The notes: generated from the sequence alone by a model not told the origin. A stretch of DNA of 64,000 nucleotides from Acidimicrobiia bacterium (GCA_003231645.1 QIIW01000082.1:25720-89719); one strand, 5' to 3'; shown: positions 47,868 through 57,355, counted from the first letter of the stretch. Translations and numbers: made by a program.

Positions 47868-48917
47868 TCAGTCACCATGGCGCACCGCGGCGGCCGAGCC
47901 GTGGATACGCGTCGCGTCGATGTCGATCATGCCGCGGAGCGATTCGGCCGCCCAGTCGACGGACAGGGTGACGATCCCCCTCGGAGGAAGCGGCCACGCC
48001 CACCACTCAGCCGAGTCGGAACGTTGCTCCGGTGTCCGCCGATCGCGGCGGTTCTCGATGGTCCGACGGGTCGCGAGGAGGGCCAGAGAGCCATCGGTCG
48101 GGCAGTCGCGTCGGAATCGTCGAGCCGGCTGGCGATTGGTCAGGAGGAGGCCGTCCTCGTAGGCCATGTCGATCGTGACCACGTCGGGTGAGATCTCGAG
48201 TCGGGAACCAAATCCCGGGATGAGGTCCTCTCCCGGCTCCCAGCGGGGTGGAAGAAGCCAGGTGTCGGTCGAGGTGATCATCAAGGTGACGCCGAAACCC
48301 TCGTCACCGGCGACCACCCGGTCGAGAGTCAGCACGGCCGAGCGGCTGGTCGCCAGGACCACGGATGGCCCGTCGGGCAGATTGACGGCCGCCACACTCG
48401 CCTCGCTGGGCGGCCCCCACCAGCCGTAGTGGCGTGACGAACGACGGTCGAGCGACCCGACCAGCCGTTCCACCTCTTCGATCGTGAGTCGCGCCGCACC
48501 GATCTCCGCCAGCCGGCGAACCTCTCCGAGCCTGACCCCCAGATGCCTCAGCACCGACGACGCCCCTGACCGCGGGTCGGACAGGCAGCCGACCAGGACA
48601 TCGAACGGGCCGAGCGACTCACCCGACGCCGGCTTGGCATACAGCGCCAACTCGGCGCGGGTCGACAGCGGCGGATCGGGTACGGGGCGGTCCTTCGGCA
48701 CGCACCACTCGTGCCGAAGGACCGCTACGGCGCGCTCGACGCGTGACTTGTCGAGCGCGAACAGCTCCGTGAGGTTTTCCATGTCAGGTCTGGACGTGAC
48801 AACGATCCCGAACAACAGATGTTCGGTCCCGCACCTCTCGTCTCCCATCGCCGCGGCCATGCCCTCGGCCACATCCAGGGCAAGGCGAGCCCCTGCCTCC
48901 AACTCAAAGCCACTCAT
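47868..48917 (-). CDS. Stand-alone Clp N-domain (double Clp-R repeat) protein
   Basis: A 349-residue protein. Residues about 1-65 and 80-150 are two Clp-N helical repeats (ARLALDVAEGMAAAMGDERCGTEHLL, then STRAELALYAKPASGESLG-PFDVLVGCLSD), as in ClpC/ClpA, but no AAA+ ATPase follows. Instead the second half (residues about 180-349) is an uncharacterised, beta-rich region with several tryptophans and no recognisable motif. It could be an adaptor or substrate-binding protein. Start ATG 48917; the frame upstream has no coding character. Confidence 0.75.
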   Translation of the reverse strand: MSGFELEAGARLALDVAEGMAAAMGDERCGTEHLLFGIVVTSRPDMENLTELFALDKSRVERAVAVLRHEWCVPKDRPVPDPPLSTRAELALYAKPASGESLGPFDVLVGCLSDPRSGASSVLRHLGVRLGEVRRLAEIGAARLTIEEVERLVGSLDRRSSRHYGWWGPPSEASVAAVNLPDGPSVVLATSRSAVLTLDRVVAGDEGFGVTLMITSTDTWLLPPRWEPGEDLIPGFGSRLEISPDVVTIDMAYEDGLLLTNRQPARRFRRDCPTDGSLALLATRRTIENRRDRRTPEQRSDSAEWWAWPLPPRGIVTLSVDWAAESLRGMIDIDATRIHGSAAAVRHGD

Positions 48918-49024
48918 GGCTTCGACCGTATCGACCGGCACTGCCGGGAATCCTGAGTCATTCGGCTCAGAATGGCCGCCCCACCGGCCCCGGCCGGCCA
49001 TTCTTGGTGCCGTCGCGTCTGATC

Positions 49025-49522
49025 TCAGCCAACCACGAAATCGGCCGGCACAGCGCCAGTGACCTCGAGCAACGTCCCGGATGCGATGGGGAAACACGTG
49101 TCAGGGGTGCCGGCCGCTCCGTAGACGATGTCGTGTGACATGAGCGCCGGATCGAGATACACCGGCATCGAATCGATGTGACCGAATGGCGGCGTACCCC
49201 CGATGGCATAGCCGGTGGCGGCTCTCACCCGCTCCGCGTCGGCCATCTCCACCGTCCGGCCGACAAGGGCGCCCAGCTTGTGGAGGTCGACCCGGTGGTG
49301 CCCGGCGGTCAGGGCGAGCACGAACCCGTCACCGGTCGACAGAATCAACGACTTCACTATCTGCGAAACATCACAGGCGATGGCCGCGGCGGCATCTGCC
49401 GCCGTGCGGGTGCCACGGGGATACCGTACCGGCTCCACCTTCACACCAATCTCCGCCGCGGCCCGGCTGAACCTCCGGAATCCTCCGGCGGGCGGAGTCG
49501 GTTCGTTGCGCAATGTGGACAT
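49025..49522 (-). CDS. YbaK/EbsC-family aminoacyl-tRNA deacylase
   Basis: About 165 residues of the YbaK fold: EPVRYPRGTRTAADAAAAIACDVSQIVKSLIL, FVLALTAGHHRVDLHKLGALVG and GYAIGGTPPFGH. Family members hydrolyse mischarged tRNAs (for example Cys- or Ala-tRNAPro). Both ATG 49522 and an ATG 12 bases upstream are possible. It lies 107 bases upstream of the Clp-N gene on the same strand. Confidence 0.9.
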   Translation of the reverse strand: MSTLRNEPTPPAGGFRRFSRAAAEIGVKVEPVRYPRGTRTAADAAAAIACDVSQIVKSLILSTGDGFVLALTAGHHRVDLHKLGALVGRTVEMADAERVRAATGYAIGGTPPFGHIDSMPVYLDPALMSHDIVYGAAGTPDTCFPIASGTLLEVTGAVPADFVVG

Positions 49523-49742
49523 GGGTCGGCCCATATCTTCGTCATGGGTACGGATCTTGTCGAGGAGTTCGTGAATGTCGTTCGCGACCAGCGCCAGGCT
49601 CGGTGGTCCCGGCGATTCGGGCTCGATCGATCGAGATCCTCGGGGCGAACGGGGCTGTCACCGGTTCCACGGCACAATGACGGGGTGACGTCTCCCGAAT
49701 CCCGCCTCTGCCCCACGCCCGGCGGGAAGTCATAGGACCGCC

Positions 49743-50321
49743 ATGAGACTTGCCGAGTTCCGTGGCTTCGTCGCTTTCATGCTCGCGGTCGGCGGTATCG
49801 CCCTGGCGTGGAATCGGATCGAGAACCTGCCCGACTCCGCCCCGGTCGTGGTCGCGACCACCACCACGACGACCACCACCACCGAACCGCCGACCGTGAC
49901 CACCCCGGAACAGGCCACGAAAGCGATCTGCGAACGCAGCGCGAAATTCGCGGCCGTCGCGTCGGCCCTTCCGGTCGACGCGGGACCGGGCCCCACCGCT
50001 CAACTCGCCTACGCCTACTGGACCGACGTGCTCGATCTGGCGGCACCGCGATTGCGTACCGAGGTGGTGGCGGTCGTCAACTACTACCGCGACTACCTCG
50101 ACCTCGCCCGACCGTTCGGATTCGACGCCGCGAAAATCATCGTCAACGGCGACAAGGAACGATTCCAGCAACTCGTGACCCGTCCGGCCCCCGGCCTCAG
50201 TGCAGCGCGCGGTGTGATTTCGTTTGCCTGCGGGATCGATGTGCCCGGACAGCCGTCGATGCGTGCCTCGACATTCACCGATCTCGAGAACCGATTGCTG
50301 TTTCCGGACGAGAAGCCCTGA
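49743..50321 (+). CDS. Membrane-anchored protein of unknown function with a threonine tract
   Basis: A 192-residue protein. An N-terminal hydrophobic segment (FVAFMLAVGGIALAW) is a signal anchor, followed by a threonine tract (nine Thr in a row in ATTTTTTTTTEPP, near residue 39-47) that acts as a linker, then a mostly helical domain with two cysteines (ICERSAKF and SFACGID). The ATG is preceded by AGGACCGCC. No family recognised; an extracellular location is inferred from the anchor. Confidence 0.75.
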   Translation: MRLAEFRGFVAFMLAVGGIALAWNRIENLPDSAPVVVATTTTTTTTTEPPTVTTPEQATKAICERSAKFAAVASALPVDAGPGPTAQLAYAYWTDVLDLAAPRLRTEVVAVVNYYRDYLDLARPFGFDAAKIIVNGDKERFQQLVTRPAPGLSAARGVISFACGIDVPGQPSMRASTFTDLENRLLFPDEKP

Positions 50322-50370
50322 TCCCACCCGGGTCGTGGTGATGACCGTCGACTTGTGACACGATTCCGGC

Positions 50371-51309
50371 GTGTTCTCGCCGCCGGGTCGTCGCGTAGTC
50401 GCCATGGCGACGGTGATCACGCTGCTGGCCGCCGGCTGCGGCTCGACGGCGGCCGACGACACCGGCAGTACGGTCGGCCCGACGGTTGCTTCCACGACGA
50501 CCATCTCGGGCCAACCGACATCGAGCGAAGCGACATCGAGCGAAGCGACATCGAACCAGGCAATCAGCCTGAGTCCTTGGCCGAGCGATCCACGCACACC
50601 CGATGGTGTTGCGGCATGGTCCGTCGAGATCGTCGACGCGATCCCCCACGACCCGACCGCCTACACCCAGGGACTCGAATTGGCCGACGGGGTTCTCTAC
50701 GAGAGTGACGGTCTCTACGGCGAGTCGTCGATCCGGACGGTCGATCCCGCGACCGGGTCCGTTATCGCCCGGGTGGCACTCGACCGCTCGGTCTTCGGTG
50801 AAGGGCTCACCGTCGTCGGTGAGGAGCTGGTGCAGATCACATGGCGCGAGGGTCGGGCATTTCGGTGGGATCGACGCTCGCTCGCCCCGGTCGGCGAGTG
50901 GGGCTACGAGGGCGAGGGGTGGGGTATCTGCCTCATGGGGAGTCGTCTCGTGATGAGCAACGGCAGCGACCGGCTCACCTGGCGCGACCCCACAGATTTC
51001 TCGGTGATCTCGACCGTGCCGGTGACGCTTGCCGGCCAACCCGTCAGCCGTCTCAACGAACTCGAATGCATCGGCGGCCTCGTGGTCGCCAATATCTACA
51101 CCACGACCGACCTGGTGGTGATCAACCCGGTGAACGGCGACATCCTCGCGGTGATCGACGCCTCGCCCCTTCTCGACCGGGTGGCCGCGGGGATCGGAAC
51201 CAACCGTGGAAATGTCCTCAACGGCATCGCCGACCGACGCGACGGCACCCTGCTCCTGGGCGGTAAGCGGTGGCCCGAAATGTTCACCGTGAGGATTGTC
51301 GCCTCGTGA
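50371..51309 (+). CDS. Glutaminyl-peptide cyclotransferase (plant-type), lipoprotein
   Basis: A 312-residue protein. The lipobox LLAAGCGS predicts a lipoprotein. A Ser/Thr linker with the repeat SSEATSSEATS follows. The catalytic part is the beta-propeller glutamine cyclotransferase family, seen in IPHDPTAYTQGLELADGVLYESDGLYGESSI, ELECIGGLVVANIY and GNVLNGIAD. It converts N-terminal glutamine of exported peptides to pyroglutamate. The start is GTG 50371. Its stop overlaps the next gene. Confidence 0.88.
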   Translation: MFSPPGRRVVAMATVITLLAAGCGSTAADDTGSTVGPTVASTTTISGQPTSSEATSSEATSNQAISLSPWPSDPRTPDGVAAWSVEIVDAIPHDPTAYTQGLELADGVLYESDGLYGESSIRTVDPATGSVIARVALDRSVFGEGLTVVGEELVQITWREGRAFRWDRRSLAPVGEWGYEGEGWGICLMGSRLVMSNGSDRLTWRDPTDFSVISTVPVTLAGQPVSRLNELECIGGLVVANIYTTTDLVVINPVNGDILAVIDASPLLDRVAAGIGTNRGNVLNGIADRRDGTLLLGGKRWPEMFTVRIVAS

Positions 51310-51935
51310 GCCCCGGTTTGCCGGTTCCTGTCTCACGGCGGCCGTACGATCCTCTCATCGACACTCGACCGCTCTTCCCCACCTACGGTCTCGACATCGA
51401 GACCGACACCACCGTCAACGGCCTCGATCCCGAGGTCTCACCGATCGTGGCCGTGGCCGTCACCGGCGACAACATCGAGTATGTGCTCGACGGCGACGAG
51501 GTCTCCATCCTTCGCCGGCTGGACTCGCTGATGAAGTCACTGCCGGCCGGCGTGATCATCACCTGGAACGGCACACGGTTCGATCTGCCGTTCATCGCCC
51601 GGAGAGCCGAGATCCTCAATGTCGGTATCGGGCTCGACGATCCGGCCGGTCGCGGCGGCTGGTACGGCCATGTTCATCTCGACGGGTATCTGCTCTTCCG
51701 GGCCGATGTCGGCGATTCGATCAGACTGTCGTGCGGGCTCAAGCCGCTGGCCCGTTTCGTTGGCTTGTCGGTTGTCGAGGTCGATCGCACCAGAATCCAC
51801 GAACTGTCGTCGGATCAATGCCGGGCCTATGTGGCCAGCGATGCCCGCCTGGCCCGGGAGTTGGTGAGCCGACGCTGGCCCACCGCCCGCTTGGCCCTGG
51901 CCGATTCCGACCTCGACCGGTTGGCCGCCGTCTGA
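51306..51935 (+). CDS. DEDD-type 3'-5' exonuclease domain protein (family B polymerase-like)
   Basis: A 209-residue protein with Exo I LDIETDT (D30, E32), Exo II ITWNGTRFDLPFIARRA, and Exo III VASDARLARELV. The set resembles the proofreading domains of family B DNA polymerases and stand-alone RNase-H-like nucleases. GTG 51306 overlaps the stop of the upstream gene (GTGA). Metal ligands appear intact, so catalytic activity on single-stranded DNA or RNA is likely but unproven. Confidence 0.82.
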   Translation: MSPGLPVPVSRRPYDPLIDTRPLFPTYGLDIETDTTVNGLDPEVSPIVAVAVTGDNIEYVLDGDEVSILRRLDSLMKSLPAGVIITWNGTRFDLPFIARRAEILNVGIGLDDPAGRGGWYGHVHLDGYLLFRADVGDSIRLSCGLKPLARFVGLSVVEVDRTRIHELSSDQCRAYVASDARLARELVSRRWPTARLALADSDLDRLAAV

Positions 51936-51948
51936 TCACTTCGCACCT

Positions 51949-52956
51949 TCAACCGAACATCACCTCGTAGCCGGCCACTTCATGGTGGGGGGTGTCGAGG
52001 TAGACCTTGGCCTCCGGGGCACCTGCGAACTTGCCGTGGCTCCACCTGATCTCGACATGACCATCGACAATTCGCGTGGCGTTGAGCCGACGGTCGATCA
52101 CGTCGGCTCGCCATCGCACTGTTGGCTGTCCGGCCGGCTCCCCCCAGAAGTCGAATGACTTCACGATGTACCGGGCACGAAAATCCCACGGGGTGGTGAC
52201 GCGGTAGCGCAGCGGCTCGCCGCGCATGTCGGCCCCCAGAACAAAATAGGGGGCGGCCTGCAGACGAAGCAGCCGCCACAGGAGTTCCTCGCGCTGCCCC
52301 TTGGCCGAGGTGGCCTGCAACAGACGGTCGGCACTCGCGCAGGCGATGTCGTAGGCGACGAGTTTCCAGTCGGGACGCAACTCGGCCGGCCATCGACCGC
52401 GCAGCGCCTCCTGCAGGACACCCCGATGATGTTGGTCGAGCCGGTCGACCTCGGCCGGCAGATCAGGATCGCCGACCCGCCCGCGGACCTCGGAGTAGAA
52501 CGCCTGGTAGGAGCGGGGCGCCACCTCGACGAACCAGTCGCCGTAGTTCTTGGAACGCTCGGCCAGCGCCCCCGAGAACAGGTGCCACGGTGAAGCGTTG
52601 TGGAGGATGTTCGAGCCGTACTTGCAGCTGATCAGATAGACGTGGTCGACCCGCAGATCGGCCGGAATCTGTTCGTAGGCGGGAGGACGATGCGGGCCCT
52701 TCCACTCGACGACCCACGGGGGTCGTCCCCGCAGCCCGTCGCCGGCGCGTGAGAACGCGGCACCGTTGGTATACGCCATCTCGAACACCTCGCGATGGTG
52801 GCCGGCGGCGTAGGCCTCGTCGAGGCGGTCGTAGACCTCGTCGTCGACGTTGGTGATGTAGCGCGGCCGGGCCGCGATGGCCCGCTCGAGGTCGCGGAAG
52901 CCGAAGAGGCCGAGGCCGGTGACTATCTCGGAGATCTCGGTCCGGACCGTGGGCAT
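51949..52956 (-). CDS. Conserved protein of unknown function, candidate nuclease partner of the adjacent DNA methyltransferase
   Basis: A 335-residue protein, mainly soluble. Possible nuclease-like elements are DHVYLISCKYGSNILHNASP (a D-x-S-x-K pattern typical of PD-(D/E)XK enzymes) and WVVEWKGPHRP. The first 50 residues (LFGFRDLERAIAARPRY) may be a winged helix-like start, and the end has HVEIRWSHGKFAGAPEAKVYLD. It starts only 14 bases after the methyltransferase stop on the same strand, so the two form an operon. No family I can name. The nuclease idea is inference. Confidence 0.6.
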   Translation of the reverse strand: MPTVRTEISEIVTGLGLFGFRDLERAIAARPRYITNVDDEVYDRLDEAYAAGHHREVFEMAYTNGAAFSRAGDGLRGRPPWVVEWKGPHRPPAYEQIPADLRVDHVYLISCKYGSNILHNASPWHLFSGALAERSKNYGDWFVEVAPRSYQAFYSEVRGRVGDPDLPAEVDRLDQHHRGVLQEALRGRWPAELRPDWKLVAYDIACASADRLLQATSAKGQREELLWRLLRLQAAPYFVLGADMRGEPLRYRVTTPWDFRARYIVKSFDFWGEPAGQPTVRWRADVIDRRLNATRIVDGHVEIRWSHGKFAGAPEAKVYLDTPHHEVAGYEVMFG

Positions 52957-52969
52957 GGGATGGCTCGCC

Positions 52970-54481
52970 TCAAGACAAGGATTCAGTTTCGCGGGCGGCC
53001 AGAAAATCGAGGTCGCCGAAGTCCCGCCCGGCCGAGGCGTAGTGGCGGAGGCGATCCTGGCCGGCGTCGCTCAGTATCTCGATCGCGTCCTGGATGAGCC
53101 CGGCATCGCGAGCGGAACGCAACACCCGCAGACCTACCCCACCGGCGGGCAACACCGTCGTGAGCAGCACCAACGGAACGAACTCGTCGGCAACCTGCTC
53201 GTCGCATCGCCTCACCCCGGCCTTCCCCAGCGATCGCCAGACAGAGTCGAGCCGTCGGAGGCCGGTTCGTTCACTGGTGAAAGTGCCGGTGAGGTCGAAA
53301 TGCCAAGTGGAACCGTCGACAGCTCGGGCGGCGAAGTCGACCTCGACCCCACAGCGCAACTTCACTGCGGTCTGCACATCACTGAAGCCACATTCGGTGA
53401 GGACGAGTTCGGTGATCTCGTTGGCCCTGCGACCCTCTCTCATCGCCCGGGCGCTGGAACCGTCCGGGGATTCCTTGTCGGGTCCCTTGACCGCCGGAAC
53501 GACGACCCTGACGCGCGGCGCGGATATCGGGGGCCGGCTCCGCTCGGCCTCGACCCGCAACCGCGCCGCCTCAACATACTCGGCGTCGGTTTCGCATCCG
53601 ATGAAGTTGCGCCGAGTCCGCACCGCGGCCACAGCCGTGGTTCCCGAACCCATGTAGGGGTCGAGCACCAGGTCGCCGTAGTAGGTGTAGAGCTCGATGA
53701 GCCGACCGGGAAGCGCCACGGGAAACGGGGCCGGATGGCCCACGCGCGTGGCGCTTTCCGGCGCCATTTCCCAGACATCCCTGGTGTCGCGCATGAATGC
53801 CTCCTTGGTGATCGAACCCACCGAGGGCAAACCCAACTCGTCTCGCCTGCGACTGGGCAGGGCACGATCGAAGCGGCCCTTGCTGGCCACGATCACCCGC
53901 TCGGTGATGTCGCGCAGGACCGGGTTGGAGGGTCGCTGGAACGACCCCCAGGCGGTGGAACCGTTGGATCCCTCACCCTTCTTCCAGATGATCTCGCCCC
54001 GCAGCAGGAGGCCGAGGTCCTCGAATATGCGCAGGACGTCGGCAGCTTGCGAGCGATAGGGGCGACGGCCGAGATTGGCGACGTTGACGGCGATTCGGCC
54101 ACCGGGTTCGAGTTTGTCGACGCACAGCTCGAACACCCGATGGAGATTGGCGAGATGTTCTTCGTATTCGGCCGGCACATGACCGGTTCCCATCGCCTCC
54201 TCGTAGGACTTGCCCACGAAGTAGGGCGGAGAGGTGACCACCAGAGCCACCGAGTCGTCCTTGACCGGTCGCTGTCCACCGAGCAGTTCCTCGGCGGTGC
54301 CGCACAGGATCACGTCCTCGCACGGCCGGTCGCCCGGGGCAACCACGTCGACGGAATCGGATACCTTCGGAGGGTTGAACCTCGCATAGAAGGCCGACGA
54401 GTCGTGGCTCTCGCGACGCCCGGCACCGAAAGAGGCCGTCGATGTCGGCTTTCTGCGATTGGTCAAGGTTCTCCCCGGCAT
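52970..54481 (-). CDS. DNA N4/N6 methyltransferase with a C-terminal nuclease-like domain
   Basis: About 503 residues. The catalytic core has motif IV TSPPYF (residues 83-88), IAVNVANLGRRP, and motif I LDPYMGSGTTAVAAV (near 270-285), in the order motif IV then I, the beta class of Type II methyltransferases. The C-terminal part (about 345-503) has RANEITELVLTECGFSD, then GVEVDFAARAVDGSTWHFDL, like a PD-(D/E)XK fold with a DxT instead of the DxK. Start ATG 54481 is chosen; a GTG at 54571 would extend it by 30 residues. It is followed by the 335-residue gene, possible restriction-modification pair. Confidence 0.85.
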   Translation of the reverse strand: MPGRTLTNRRKPTSTASFGAGRRESHDSSAFYARFNPPKVSDSVDVVAPGDRPCEDVILCGTAEELLGGQRPVKDDSVALVVTSPPYFVGKSYEEAMGTGHVPAEYEEHLANLHRVFELCVDKLEPGGRIAVNVANLGRRPYRSQAADVLRIFEDLGLLLRGEIIWKKGEGSNGSTAWGSFQRPSNPVLRDITERVIVASKGRFDRALPSRRRDELGLPSVGSITKEAFMRDTRDVWEMAPESATRVGHPAPFPVALPGRLIELYTYYGDLVLDPYMGSGTTAVAAVRTRRNFIGCETDAEYVEAARLRVEAERSRPPISAPRVRVVVPAVKGPDKESPDGSSARAMREGRRANEITELVLTECGFSDVQTAVKLRCGVEVDFAARAVDGSTWHFDLTGTFTSERTGLRRLDSVWRSLGKAGVRRCDEQVADEFVPLVLLTTVLPAGGVGLRVLRSARDAGLIQDAIEILSDAGQDRLRHYASAGRDFGDLDFLAARETESLS

Positions 54482-54734
54482 GGTCGCCGATCGATCAGCC
54501 GCTTCCGGCCTCCGATGTCCTGTTGATCCTAGGCGGGTCGTGGCGGCGAGTCGGACTCCCACCACGAGCACGTCGAGATAGTGATCCGGGGGTGTGACAT
54601 CGGCGTCGCCGATCTCCCCGGTCCGCGCTTCGACCCCCCGGCTGTCCTACCCCTGCGCCATGATTTGACCCTGCCATTCGGCGCCCTCGTGATCCGGGCG
54701 GATCATCCCGTGAAGTTCGCACGTGAGGAAACCA

Positions 54735-55547
54735 ATGAGAATCGTCACCGATCCGATCGGCTTGGCCGAATCAGCCCTCGAATCGAACAGCGTCGTCACC
54801 ACCGACGAAAGCGGCGGGTTCATGATGTACGAGCCGATACCACCCGCAGACTCGGCGTCCCATTTGGACCGCTACGGCCCGATCGTCGGTGTCAGGTGCC
54901 CGCCCGGCACCACCGCGGTCGCCTACCCGCTCAAGGCTACGGTCAGGTCACCCGGCGGCATCGTCGACACCCGAATCGCCGTGGCCGTGCCCCGGGAAGG
55001 TCATCCGATCATCATCGGCCAGGCAGGCCACCGCCTGCGTCCCCAGACCATGGCGGCGTCGCTGATCGACCTCGGCCGGCGGGCGATGGATCTTCCCACG
55101 GCTGGGCCCGATCGACCGTTGATCGGCCTTCTCGACCGAATCTGGCTCGACCGGGTGCTGGCGACCGTCCTCGACACCGACCTCGGGCTTCCCCCCTCGT
55201 GGCACACTCTTGCGTCACTGCACCCCGCGCTGCCCCACCTCGGCGACCCCGGCCGACTGTCCACCGCACGTGCCCGTTTCTCCGCCACCTGGGCCGTACT
55301 GAGACAGAGAATCGCGGTCGCGCAAGTCAGATGGCCGGGCATGGCTCCCGATACCGCCCGGTGGCTCGACGACGGCTCGCTCTCGCGGTGGTGCCTTGCC
55401 GACACCCCCGAACCAGTGCCGATACTGCGCGACCTCGACGAGTTGCTCGATCCGCGGGTTTCGAGGCGGCTGCGCGAGGCGCTCTCGCCGGCCACGCACA
55501 ATTCGGATCAGATCGGCGGTCGATCAGGAAACGGAGGCAAGCCGTGA
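54735..55547 (+). CDS. Hypothetical protein, conserved-looking
   Basis: About 270 residues, start ATG 54735 preceded by GAGGAAACCA. It opens MRIVTDPIGLAESALESN and contains YPLKATVRSPGGIVDTRIAV, MAASLIDLGRRAMD and GLPPSWHTLASLHPALPHL, with a helical middle and a Pro/Asp-rich end. No membrane segment, signal or known motif. It is divergent from the methyltransferase. I do not recognise the family. Confidence 0.65.
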   Translation: MRIVTDPIGLAESALESNSVVTTDESGGFMMYEPIPPADSASHLDRYGPIVGVRCPPGTTAVAYPLKATVRSPGGIVDTRIAVAVPREGHPIIIGQAGHRLRPQTMAASLIDLGRRAMDLPTAGPDRPLIGLLDRIWLDRVLATVLDTDLGLPPSWHTLASLHPALPHLGDPGRLSTARARFSATWAVLRQRIAVAQVRWPGMAPDTARWLDDGSLSRWCLADTPEPVPILRDLDELLDPRVSRRLREALSPATHNSDQIGGRSGNGGKP

Positions 55548-56669
55548 GCCGGGTCCTTCGCCGAACAGCCGGGCCAGGCGCTCTCGGGCCTCGGGCTCGA
55601 GGGACGCCCAGTCGTACACCGAACCACCGACCGAGCCGGTGTCGACAAGAGACCTCACGAACGCGTCGAGCTCGTCGAGGGACGTCAGCGGCTCCTCCGG
55701 ATTGGGGTCGTCGTTGATGCCATCGGTTCCGCCGATACCGCCTATGCCGTGAACCACGGCGTCGGGGTCACCAAGGTCGATCCGGAGTCGACGGGTCGAT
55801 TCCTCGTTGTAGGTGTAGCCATCGCCATATCCCGAACTCTGCGATCTGAACGACCAGTAGCTCATCGGCATCCACACGTCGTAGTCGTCGGCGATGCGGG
55901 ACCAGGGGAAGTCGGGCCAATACTTGGTGTTGACCACTTCGGTGAGCACCGGCGGAAGAACAATCGCCGCGAGTGGGTCGGGGCCCAGCGACTGTCGGGC
56001 CGAATCGCTCAGCGAGACGAGTCGGGCATTGCGGGCGGCGACATCGATGTCGCCACCGGTCCACTCGATGTCGACCGCCACGCCGTCGAACCGGTTGCCG
56101 AGCACCTCGAAATCACTGAGCATGCGGATCCGCTGCAGATCCGAATCGTCGTCGCTCCACTTGGGCAGATACCAAGCCACCACATCGATCCCGTGTCGAT
56201 GGGCCGACAGCAGAAACTCGGCAAGAAGCCAGGGGTCGACCAGGCCCATCGGCGATTTCGGGTCGAGCCTGGCGGCCTGCATGTAGAGCGTCCTCACCCC
56301 GAGATCGGCCATTCCCGAGACGTCGGCTGCGGTCACGGCCGGCGCACCCTTGGCATAGACGGCCGAGTAGTCAAAAACATCGATCCACGCCCCATAGCCC
56401 TCGAAACTGGCGATCGACCGAGGGCCGGGCGAGTCCGTCAACAGGATGCCGGGAGTGCGGTTCACCTCGGCACCGACGACATCAAGGGTCACGGGGTCGG
56501 CCTTACGAGTCAGATCTGCGATACGGAATCCGAGCGCCGCCCCCGCTGCCAGCCCAACCAGCAGGGTCGCGATGGCCACCCAGGTCGGCAACCGCCGCCG
56601 CGCCGCCGCCTCGACGGCGATCTGCGGCTCCTCCGGTGTGGATACCGAATCTGGGGTCTTCGAGGTCAT
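55524..56669 (-). CDS. Membrane-anchored TIM-barrel-like (glycoside-hydrolase-like) protein
   Basis: A 381-residue protein. One membrane helix (LPTWVAIATLLVGLAAGAALGF, residues 27-49) anchors a large external domain. The barrel-like part has FEGYGAWIDVFDYSA, LGVRTLYMQA, VVAWYLPKWS, FDGVAVDIEWTGGDIDVAARN and DYDVWMPMSYWSFRS. Such DxE/E patterns on consecutive strands resemble GH18/GH-like folds, but no catalytic assignment is made. The C-terminus overlaps the upstream gene on the plus strand by 24 bases. Confidence 0.75.
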   Translation of the reverse strand: MTSKTPDSVSTPEEPQIAVEAAARRRLPTWVAIATLLVGLAAGAALGFRIADLTRKADPVTLDVVGAEVNRTPGILLTDSPGPRSIASFEGYGAWIDVFDYSAVYAKGAPAVTAADVSGMADLGVRTLYMQAARLDPKSPMGLVDPWLLAEFLLSAHRHGIDVVAWYLPKWSDDDSDLQRIRMLSDFEVLGNRFDGVAVDIEWTGGDIDVAARNARLVSLSDSARQSLGPDPLAAIVLPPVLTEVVNTKYWPDFPWSRIADDYDVWMPMSYWSFRSQSSGYGDGYTYNEESTRRLRIDLGDPDAVVHGIGGIGGTDGINDDPNPEEPLTSLDELDAFVRSLVDTGSVGGSVYDWASLEPEARERLARLFGEGPGSRLASVS

Positions 56670-56800
56670 GGTGCATCGCGAGGCTACGCCACGCCGATCT
56701 CCACAGGTGGCGCAGGCAGATCCCGATCCACGTTTGCGAAAGGGTCGCGAGATGGCATCCTTGGAAGTCAGGCGAGTCCCACACCCCCGAGGTTTTTACT

Positions 56801-57280
56801 GTGACATTCAAGCCAGGCGACAAGGTCGTCTATCCCCATCACGGGGCGGCGGTGGTCGAGAGGCGCGAAAAGCGCGAGATGTTCGGTGAGGAAACCGAAT
56901 ACCTCGTGCTACGTATGGCCCATGGCGAGATGATGCTCTCGGTACCGGTCGACAAGGCCGAAGAGGTGGGCATGCGTTGGCCGATCTCCACCGAGGACGT
57001 CGAGGATCTCTTCGAAGTACTGGCCAAGCGTGATGTGCGTGAACCCGCCAACTGGTCGCGCCGATTCAAGAACCACCAGGAGAAGCTCAAGTCCGGCGAT
57101 GTTTACCAAGTGGCCGAGGTGGTCAGAAACCTTGCTCTGCGCGACCAGGCCAAGGGCCTGTCCGCCGGCGAAAAGTCGCTCTACACCAAGGCTCGCAGCG
57201 TGCTGGTCTCGGAGCTGTCGTTCGCTCTTGATGTCAGTGAGGACGACGCGACCGACAAGGTCGACCGGGCCCTCGTCTGA
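56801..57280 (+). CDS. carD: CarD-family transcriptional regulator
   Basis: A 159-residue CarD/RbpA-class factor that binds RNA polymerase beta subunit and stabilises open complexes. It starts TFKPGDKVVYPHHGAAVVE and has KREMFGEETEYLVLRM in the RNAP-interaction domain; helical C-terminal domain with SRRFKNHQEKLKSGDVYQVAEVVRNL, SAGEKSLYTKAR. GTG 56801 is preferred; a longer frame upstream is not coding. The ispD/ispF genes that often follow carD are absent. Confidence 0.93.
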   Translation: MTFKPGDKVVYPHHGAAVVERREKREMFGEETEYLVLRMAHGEMMLSVPVDKAEEVGMRWPISTEDVEDLFEVLAKRDVREPANWSRRFKNHQEKLKSGDVYQVAEVVRNLALRDQAKGLSAGEKSLYTKARSVLVSELSFALDVSEDDATDKVDRALV

Positions 57281-57355
57281 TCTTCGGTCCGGCCTGGCCC
57301 TCAGACCAGTTGCTTCCGCAACAGGGCCGTAGCGTGGTAGGCGACGACCGACCCG

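Noticed and set aside
49544..49735. Small plus-strand frame after the YbaK gene
   Set aside because: It starts MGTDLVEEFVNVVRD but then becomes Arg/Ser-rich with poor codon character; insufficient to call.
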